Of a stretch of DNA of 9,121 bases, positions 3,893 to 9,121 are shown piece by piece. Under the pieces are notes generated by a model that worked only from the letters and a program-made list of their open reading frames with translations, was not told the origin of the DNA and did no database searches. Both the position numbers and the translations under genes were made by a program. Numbering within the stretch: the stretch's first letter is position 1; each line of letters starts with the position of its first letter. The DNA comes from CAZSTA01 sp964609495 [NCBI: uncultured bacterium] (GTDB taxonomy: Bacteria; CAZSTA01), in the NCBI GenBank assembly GCA_964609495.1, contig CAZSTA010000151.1, positions 1-9,121 of the forward strand, written 5' to 3'.

Positions 3893-6172
3893 ATGTCTTG
3901 GTACAGAAGTCTGTGTTTTTTCCACTTATTTCTCCTCATTATTCTTCTTCCGATCTCCGCCTTTGCTAATGGAGTAATTATCCCCACAAACTATGAAGGA
4001 CCTTCCTCAATTCCCCTAAGCATAGTATCTCAAGATATATCTATAGATATAAATAATCAATTCGCTAAAACTCGGGTTATTCAGATATTTCGCAATCATA
4101 CCAATAGCATCCTAGAAGGGACTTATTTATTCCCTTTATCCGAGACTAGCACTATCTCCGACTTTGCCACCTGGGATGATGGTCAGAGGATAGCAGGAGT
4201 GATATTGGAGAAAGAGGAGGCTCGGGAGACTTATGAGCGCTTAGTGAGGAGATATATAGATCCGGGACTTCTGGAGCATATGGAGAAGAATATGTTCAAG
4301 GCGCGTATCTCCCCCATTCCTGCTTATGGAACAAAGCGACTTGAGATCGAATATAACCAGGTATTGAAATTAGATTCTGGACAGAGTAGCTATATATATC
4401 CTCTAAGCACTGAGAAGGAAAGCTTGCAGACAATAGGCGAATTGAATATCAAGATTACTTTAACCTCCAACATCGCTATAGATAATATATATATCGCCTT
4501 ATATGATGCCGATATAACTAGAACAGATGATAATAATATCAAGATCGAGTACCAAGCTTTTAAAGTAGCCCCTGAAGAGGATTTTTCCGTCTATTATTCA
4601 CTATCACAGAAAGAAGAGCAGAGGATCGGCCTCATCGCCTATAAACCCAGGGAAGGGGAGACGGGATATTTTATGCTCCTCCTTACTCCGAAAGTTGAAA
4701 GGGAGGAGGGAGAAGAAGGAAAGGATATTGTCTTCGTCTATGATATCTCCTCAAGTATGAGGGGCAAAAAGCACAATCAGGCTTGGCAAGCCTTCAAATA
4801 TGGATTGAATTCACTCCTCAGCCGAGATAGATTCAACATAATAGCTTTTAATAACTATGTGAACTCCTTTAGAGATAGATTCATTGAATATAGCGACATT
4901 AGTAGGGAGGTTGCCCTTCAATACGTATCCTCTCTCGAAGCTCTAGGAGGATCAGATCTGAATAGAGCGTTGGTGGATGGACTTCAGGTGATAGGGGAGG
5001 GTGAGCAGAATAAATTTCTTATTCTGCTCTCGGATGGCTCTCCTTCAGCAGGAGAGATAGACTATGCTAAGATAGAGGAGAATGTTAAGAGGGCTGGTGC
5101 TGAAAATGTTAGGATCTTTGCCTTTGGGATAGGGAACGATGCGAACGATTCTTTGTTAAATGAGCTGACCACGGCTAGTGGAGGAGCGGTAGAGTATGCT
5201 AGGGAGACCGAGGATATAGGCGCTAAATTGAAACTCTTTTACGATAAACTGAGACAACCAATACTATCCAATCTTACGATAAGTTGGGAAGGGCTTAGGA
5301 TAAAGGACTTCTATCCCGGGAAGTTAGCGGATATATATCTAGGCTCTCAGCTCATAATCGTTGGTCGCTACGAGGAGCCATCTCGAGGGGAGATAGTCCT
5401 TAGAGGAAAAATCAGCGGCGAGGATATGATATATCAATATAGCTATGAGTTGCCCGGGTTGGAGACGAGCAATAAATTCATCGCGCGTTTATGGGCTAAG
5501 GCCAGGGTAGATCATCTCCTCAACCTGATCCAATTTGAGGGCGAGAAACCTGAGTGGAAGGAGGAGATCATCGAACTTAGCAAGAAATATAAATTTGTGA
5601 CTCCCTATACTTCCTTCCTTGCCGTTCCCAGAGCGATCTTGAGGCCAAGGGTGATCAAGCCCGGTGACCCAGTATTGAGGATAAAAGCTCCTATTAATAC
5701 CAAGAAGATCACAGTGCTTTTCCCCTTCGGTTTAGTTCAGCCTGCCACTTATGATCCCAAGAGCGGATTATGGCTCTGTCGCTTCCTGCCCCCTAAGGAT
5801 GTAAAGGACGGGACTTACGAGTGCACCATCATCATCACCGACATATATGGCAATCAGGTGATAGAGAAAAAGAGATATGTGATAGATAGTAAACCTCCTA
5901 CGGTCAGAGCTTGGGTGAAACCAGAGGTGGCGCATCCAGGGGAGAGAATAACTATTAAAGCTACTGCTGATAGGGATACTTTCCAGCTTATAGCCAAAAT
6001 GCCGAATGGGAAAAAGGTTGAGTTGAGGTATGATATGAAATCAGGGTATAGTATAGGTTACTGGACTTTGCCCCTTGATATAGAGCCGGGAATATATGAA
6101 ATACAACTCACTGCGATGGATTTCGCTTATAATAAGGGAAGCCAGACGGTAGAGCTAAGGATAATAAAGTAA
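3893..6172 (+). CDS. Secreted VIT and vWA domain protein
   Basis: A 759-residue exported protein with the architecture of inter-alpha-trypsin-inhibitor heavy-chain-like proteins. Residues 1-26 form a signal peptide (hydrophobic core about 8-22, likely cleavage after AFA). A VIT domain follows at about 35-160, with LEGTYLFPLSETSTISDF near 74-91. The vWA domain (about 277-450) keeps a MIDAS metal site: DISSS (D284, S286, S288), GGSDL (S354, D355) and SDGSPS (D381). Residues 530-580 carry the family's ARLWAKARVDHLL and TPYTSFLAV motifs. Two beta-rich, Ig-like segments close the protein (about 590-665 and 668-759). No C-terminal membrane helix, LPXTG or lipobox is seen, so it is probably periplasmic or released. 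Its role is probably metal-dependent protein binding; the partner is unknown. AAGGAG lies 8 nt before the ATG. It shares a strand with, and sits 31 bp ahead of, the sigma gene. Confidence 0.9.
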   Translation: MSWYRSLCFFHLFLLIILLPISAFANGVIIPTNYEGPSSIPLSIVSQDISIDINNQFAKTRVIQIFRNHTNSILEGTYLFPLSETSTISDFATWDDGQRIAGVILEKEEARETYERLVRRYIDPGLLEHMEKNMFKARISPIPAYGTKRLEIEYNQVLKLDSGQSSYIYPLSTEKESLQTIGELNIKITLTSNIAIDNIYIALYDADITRTDDNNIKIEYQAFKVAPEEDFSVYYSLSQKEEQRIGLIAYKPREGETGYFMLLLTPKVEREEGEEGKDIVFVYDISSSMRGKKHNQAWQAFKYGLNSLLSRDRFNIIAFNNYVNSFRDRFIEYSDISREVALQYVSSLEALGGSDLNRALVDGLQVIGEGEQNKFLILLSDGSPSAGEIDYAKIEENVKRAGAENVRIFAFGIGNDANDSLLNELTTASGGAVEYARETEDIGAKLKLFYDKLRQPILSNLTISWEGLRIKDFYPGKLADIYLGSQLIIVGRYEEPSRGEIVLRGKISGEDMIYQYSYELPGLETSNKFIARLWAKARVDHLLNLIQFEGEKPEWKEEIIELSKKYKFVTPYTSFLAVPRAILRPRVIKPGDPVLRIKAPINTKKITVLFPFGLVQPATYDPKSGLWLCRFLPPKDVKDGTYECTIIITDIYGNQVIEKKRYVIDSKPPTVRAWVKPEVAHPGERITIKATADRDTFQLIAKMPNGKKVELRYDMKSGYSIGYWTLPLDIEPGIYEIQLTAMDFAYNKGSQTVELRIIK

Positions 6173-6187
6173 AAATTATAAGTGTTA

Positions 6188-6195
6188 AGAGGTGA
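6188..6195 (+). promoter_or_regulatory. Shine-Dalgarno deciding the sigma factor start
   Basis: AGAGGTGA lies 8 nt before TTG 6204. The alternative GTG at 6192 sits inside this site and has no ribosome-binding site of its own, so TTG 6204 is the better start. Confidence 0.55.
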
Positions 6196-6203
6196 GAGAT
6201 TCG

Positions 6204-7046
6204 TTGTCCAAGGGAGAGATTATTGATGATCCAGTTAAGATGTATCTCCATGAGATAAGCCAGATCTCGCTTCTTACTCAACGGGAGGAGATCGAACTTG
6301 CCTTGAGGATAAAGAAGGGGGATGATACGGCTAGGAAAAAATTAGCAGAAGCTAATCTGCGTCTAGTAGTGAGCATCGCTAAGAAGTATGTAGGTCGAGG
6401 AATGTCCTTTCTAGATCTAATTCAAGAGGGGAACCACGGCCTACTGAAAGCTGTGGAGGGCTTCGAACATAGAAAGGGATGTAAATTCTCCACCTATGCC
6501 ACGTGGTGGATAAGGCAGGCTATTACCAGGGCATTAGCGGATCAAGCTCGGACCATCCGCCTCCCTGTGCATATGGTAGAGATGACGACTCGCCTTATCA
6601 AAATCTCTCGCCAATTATCGCAAGAGTTAGGTAGAGAGCCTACTGTTGAGGAGATAGCAGAACGGATGAATGTAACCCCAGCAAGGGTTATGGAGATAAT
6701 AAAGATCTCTCAAGAGCCGATATCATTGTCCACTCCTGTGGGAGAGGATAAAGATAGCCTACTAGGCGATTTTATCGAGGATGAGGAGACAAGGCGTCCG
6801 GCGGAGTCTGTATCTCAAAATCTGCTTCGAGAGGAGATCGAGAGGGTTCTTGAGACTCTGACTGAGCGTGAGAAAAAGATCCTCAAAATGCGTTTTGGTC
6901 TTGATAACGGAGATCCAAGGACTCTGGAGATGGTGGGCGAGGAATTCGAGGTAACTCGCGAGAGGATAAGGCAGATCGAAGCCAAAGCTTTGCGTAAACT
7001 CAAGCATTCTAGCAGAAGCAAGAAGCTCAAAAGTTTCCTAGAGTGA
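6204..7046 (+). CDS. RpoD-like sigma-70 factor without region 1.1
   Basis: A 280-residue sigma factor of the primary (group 1/2) type, directing RNA polymerase to TTGACA/TATAAT promoters. Numbered from TTG 6204: region 1.2 begins at DDPVKMYL (8-15); region 2 holds [15 protein letters not shown] (52-66), [18 protein letters not shown] (71-88) and [20 protein letters not shown] (95-114); region 3 covers about 125-175; region 4.2 ends with the helix-turn-helix [18 protein letters not shown] (250-267). DNA-contacting residues of regions 2.4 and 4.2 look intact. Region 1.1 and the long non-conserved insert of E. coli RpoD are absent. His at the usual Ile of EGNIGL and Cys in GCKFST are unusual. 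GTG 6192 would add four residues. It follows the vWA gene by 31 bp with no terminator between them, so co-transcription is likely. Whether it is the main or an accessory sigma factor cannot be decided here. Confidence 0.9.
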   Translation: MSKGEIIDDPVKMYLHEISQISLLTQREEIELALRIKKGDDTARKKLAEANLRLVVSIAKKYVGRGMSFLDLIQEGNHGLLKAVEGFEHRKGCKFSTYATWWIRQAITRALADQARTIRLPVHMVEMTTRLIKISRQLSQELGREPTVEEIAERMNVTPARVMEIIKISQEPISLSTPVGEDKDSLLGDFIEDEETRRPAESVSQNLLREEIERVLETLTEREKKILKMRFGLDNGDPRTLEMVGEEFEVTRERIRQIEAKALRKLKHSSRSKKLKSFLE

Positions 7047-7188
7047 TAGAAATAAAGATAATTCCGCTTGAGGAATTGAAATGAGGAATTGAAATGGAGG
7101 AGTAAATACTAGGGCTTCTGAGCTTCTCAAATTTTGTTTTTCTCAGTAGAGAGCAGGAAAGCTATATTCCGATTAGCAGAAAAGAGTT
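7047..7188 (+). other. Spacer between sigma and HPP genes
   Basis: 142 bp without a convincing gene. AATTCC (7060-7065) and GGAATT (7072-7077) form a 6-bp stem 13 nt after the sigma stop, but no T-run follows. A very weak 4-bp stem (TGAG/CTCA) precedes a T-rich stretch near 7130-7145. I see no clear terminator or promoter, so read-through into the HPP gene is possible. Confidence 0.4.
7069..7094 (+). repeat. Two tandem 13-bp repeats carrying mini-ORF starts
   Basis: TGAGGAATTGAAA occurs twice in perfect tandem (7069-7081 and 7082-7094), followed by a partial third unit, TGGAGGA. Each unit has GAGG seven bases before an ATG (7081 and 7094). Those ATGs open reading frames of three codons that end at TGA and TAA. 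Confidence 0.6.
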
Positions 7189-7674
7189 ATGGGAAAATCA
7201 CTCGAGAAGATAGTGAAGGAATTCAGGTTATTTTGGAAGAATTATATCTTTCAAAGTTTTCTTGCTACTCTTACGATATTTATAGTCCTTCTATTCCTAA
7301 GTGCGGAAAGAATGGTAATAATAGCTTCAATAGGTGCTACCGCTTTCATTGTATTTGCGATGCCGGAACAGATCACCGCTAAGCCAAGAAATGTTATAGG
7401 GGGGCACCTAGTTGGTGTTATTTGTGGCTCTTTATGTTCTCTGATTCCCCATCCTTCCTCTTTGCACTCTGCTATCATATACTCGTTTGCTGTCGGACTC
7501 TCTATCTTCATAATGGTAGCCATAGATACAGAGCATCCACCCGCGTCAGGTACTGCTTTAGGCGTCGTAGTTAGCGGCTTCTCTTTGAATATAGCAATTG
7601 CTGTATTAGTGAGCGCGATAATACTATCATTAGCTCACCATCTCCTTAAACCATTCCTAAAAGATCTAATATGA
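7189..7674 (+). CDS. HPP-family small integral membrane protein
   Basis: A 161-residue membrane protein of the HPP family. It has the family motifs IGATAFIVFAMPE (48-60), KPRNVIGGH (65-73) and the name-giving EHPPASGTALG (115-125). Hydrophobic segments lie at about 20-38, 42-58, 70-87, 94-112 and 122-152, so four or five membrane passes are expected, with a basic N-terminus probably inside the cell. Some cyanobacterial and plastid HPP proteins have been reported to take part in nitrite transport; whether that applies here is unknown. An in-frame TAG at 7174 leaves ATG 7189 as the start, but its ribosome-binding site (AAAGAG, 2 nt away) is poor. It lies 142 bp after the sigma gene on the same strand and converges with the flavoprotein gene. 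No strong terminator is seen in the 73 bp between the converging genes. Confidence 0.85.
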   Translation: MGKSLEKIVKEFRLFWKNYIFQSFLATLTIFIVLLFLSAERMVIIASIGATAFIVFAMPEQITAKPRNVIGGHLVGVICGSLCSLIPHPSSLHSAIIYSFAVGLSIFIMVAIDTEHPPASGTALGVVVSGFSLNIAIAVLVSAIILSLAHHLLKPFLKDLI

Positions 7675-7747
7675 GGCGGAAATTAGAAATAGGGGTGAAT
7701 ACATCTATCATTACAATCTAATTTGGGAATAGCTACTAGCTGGAAGC

Positions 7748-8977
7748 TTATTGATTAATTCCTGCTACAAAGCCACTACTCCAAGCGAATTGTAGATTAT
7801 ACCCCCCGCTATCCCCATCGATATCGAGGATCTCTCCGGCGAAGAAAAGTCCCTCTACCAATTGAGACTCCATAGTTTTGGAATCCACCTGAAGAGTATC
7901 AATCCCTCCAGCCGTTACCATCGCCTCCGTAAAAGGACAAGATCCTTTAATCTCTAAGGCCCAATGAGTAAAGCAGGAGGCGATCTCAAGACGAGTTTCC
8001 CTTCTAACTTGGCTAACCTCTCTCTCAAGATCCGATATCCCCATCCTTCTAAGAAGCACAGGCGCAAGTTTCTTAGGTAACAGTCCTACAAAGGAGAAAG
8101 CGAGGGATTTAGTTGGACGCTGATGCCATCTTTCGATCAGCAATTTATCTATATCCTCTTTTGTTCTTGTGGGAAAGAAATTGATAGTTACTTCAAATTC
8201 AGGATCATCTAGCATATCTAATATATCTCGACTGGAATTTAAAACAACAGGGCCAGAAATTCCATAATGAGTGAACAATAGCTGATCCTTAAAGCGCTTT
8301 ATCTCTCTCCCAGCCCGAAGCAATTTGAGCTCGACCTCAATCTTAACTCCCTGAAGCTTATGATACCAATTACCCTTAACCTCCAGGGGAACCAAAGCTT
8401 GATGAATAGGAGTAATATTGTGTCCCAATTTCGCGGCTAATTTGAAACCGTCTCCCGCAGAGCCAAGTTGAGGATAGCTACAACCTCCAGCACATAATAT
8501 AACTTTCTTAGCTCTAAACCTTTCCCGCCCAGTTCTAACCTCTAAACCTCCTCTTCTTGAGAGGATTAAATCTGTTACTCTTGTCGAGCATAAGGTTTCC
8601 ACCTCCAATCTATCCATCTCATAAGTAAGGACCTCCACGATACTAGAGGCTTGATCGGAGACGGGGAAGACTCGACCGTCCTCTTCCACTTTCAACTTAA
8701 CTCCCAATTCCTCGAAGAAATTCATTGTCGCGTAGTTATCGAATTGATTTAGCCCACTATAAGCGAACTTCACATTGTGTCCATGATAATATTCGATGTC
8801 GAGGTCGATATTGGTTAGATTCCCTCTTCCATTACCGGTCACAAGAACTTTACGTCCTAGCCCTTCATTCTTCTCCAATACTAATATTCTCCTGCGACCA
8901 GAACGGGCCGCAGAGATAGCCGCCATCATCCCCGAGGCTCCTCCCCCAATTATTATAGTATCATATTCTCTGCCCAT
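7748..8977 (-). CDS. HI0933/YhiN-family FAD-dependent flavoprotein
   Basis: A 409-residue flavoprotein, normal length for the HI0933-like family (YhiN/BaiN type), probably an NAD(P)/FAD-dependent oxidoreductase of uncertain substrate. The N-terminal dinucleotide-binding fold shows IIIGGGASGMMAA (8-20) followed by LVLEKNEGLGRK (32-43). VTGNGRGNLTN (46-56) is a family signature. CAGGCSYPQLGSAGDG marks the second FAD-contacting loop. MVTAGGI (353-359) and GEILDIDGDSGGYNLQFAW (381-399) form the conserved C-terminal FAD site. No signal peptide or membrane helix, so it is cytoplasmic. The start ATG 8977 has CAGGAG 5 nt upstream and a consensus promoter about 40 bp upstream. It appears to be a single-gene unit at its 3' end, converging with the HPP gene. 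Nothing is missing or broken in the sequence. Confidence 0.92.
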   Translation of the reverse strand: MGREYDTIIIGGGASGMMAAISAARSGRRRILVLEKNEGLGRKVLVTGNGRGNLTNIDLDIEYYHGHNVKFAYSGLNQFDNYATMNFFEELGVKLKVEEDGRVFPVSDQASSIVEVLTYEMDRLEVETLCSTRVTDLILSRRGGLEVRTGRERFRAKKVILCAGGCSYPQLGSAGDGFKLAAKLGHNITPIHQALVPLEVKGNWYHKLQGVKIEVELKLLRAGREIKRFKDQLLFTHYGISGPVVLNSSRDILDMLDDPEFEVTINFFPTRTKEDIDKLLIERWHQRPTKSLAFSFVGLLPKKLAPVLLRRMGISDLEREVSQVRRETRLEIASCFTHWALEIKGSCPFTEAMVTAGGIDTLQVDSKTMESQLVEGLFFAGEILDIDGDSGGYNLQFAWSSGFVAGINQ

Positions 8978-9014
8978 ACTTTCTCCTGCTGTTCCTAATT
9001 ATTGTGTTTCACCC

Positions 9015-9043
9015 ATTATATCTCAAAATAGATTCGGTGTCAA
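9015..9043 (-). promoter_or_regulatory. Consensus sigma-70 promoter of the flavoprotein gene
   Basis: On the minus strand a perfect TTGACA (9038-9043) and a perfect TATAAT (9015-9020) are separated by 17 bp. Transcription should begin near 9008, leaving about 30 nt of leader before ATG 8977. Confidence 0.85.
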
Positions 9044-9073
9044 TCACTTCAGCCAAGAAGTAACATTCTATTA

Positions 9074-9121
9074 CCCCCTCACCCTGTCCCTCTCCCACGA
9101 GGGGAGAGGGAACATCGAGAT
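9074..9121 (+). mobile_element. MITE-like palindromic repeat, copy 3 (cut by window end)
   Basis: The first 48 bp of the element, in the same orientation as copy 2 and differing from it at one position by eye. The CCCTCTCCC/GGGAGAGGG hairpin is complete. The copy begins 30 bp upstream of the flavoprotein -35 box. The rest lies outside the window. Confidence 0.7.

Noticed and set aside
7134-7382. 82-residue plus-strand frame overlapping the HPP gene
   Set aside because: A frame-shifted shadow of the HPP gene with no hydrophobic segments or motifs; the HPP frame holds all family motifs.
7675-7747. Bidirectional terminator between the converging HPP and flavoprotein genes
   Set aside because: AAATTAG and CTAATTT form only a 7-bp AT stem with a loop of more than 30 nt; not convincing.

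Overview
The window comes from a bacterial chromosome of moderately low GC, rich in ATA (Ile) and AGA/AGG (Arg) codons. A housekeeping-type sigma-70 gene and three near-consensus sigma-70 promoters make it clearly bacterial. The VIT/vWA protein has a signal peptide, and none of the genes looks phage- or plasmid-borne. The gene set and the dispersed GC-rich palindromic repeats fit an uncultivated, possibly thermophilic or anaerobic lineage, but I cannot name a phylum from sequence alone.

Layout, left to right. (1) Positions 1-485, minus strand: the N-terminal 161 codons of a Clp/Hsp100-like protein that runs off the left edge. Its first AAA+ module has lost the Walker A lysine and about 40 residues that normally hold Walker B. 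(2) 486-958: intergenic DNA with a MITE-like palindromic repeat, a partial copy of it, and a nested inverted repeat abutting the next gene. (3) 959-3264, minus strand: a two-gene unit, an L-fucose/L-arabinose isomerase-family protein followed 23 bp later by a GC-richer metallo-beta-lactamase-fold hydrolase. (4) 3265-3892: a divergent control region with one strong promoter in each direction and a second full repeat copy. (5) 3893-7674, plus strand: a secreted VIT/vWA protein, a short RpoD-like sigma factor and a small HPP-family membrane protein. The first two are very probably co-transcribed; the third may be. (6) 7748-8977, minus strand, convergent: a HI0933/YhiN-type flavoprotein with its own consensus promoter. 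(7) 9074-9121: a third repeat copy, cut by the window end.

Functional links are mostly inference. The isomerase and the hydrolase may act on the same sugar or sugar-lactone route. The exported vWA protein and the sigma factor share a very strong promoter and a leader of about 150 nt. The sigma factor keeps the residues that recognise TTGACA/TATAAT, which is exactly what the three best promoters in the window carry.

The items most worth a second look are the Clp-like protein without ATPase motifs, the MITE-like repeat family with a perfect 6-bp target duplication at one copy, the nested inverted repeat at the end of the hydrolase gene, and the vWA-sigma pairing.
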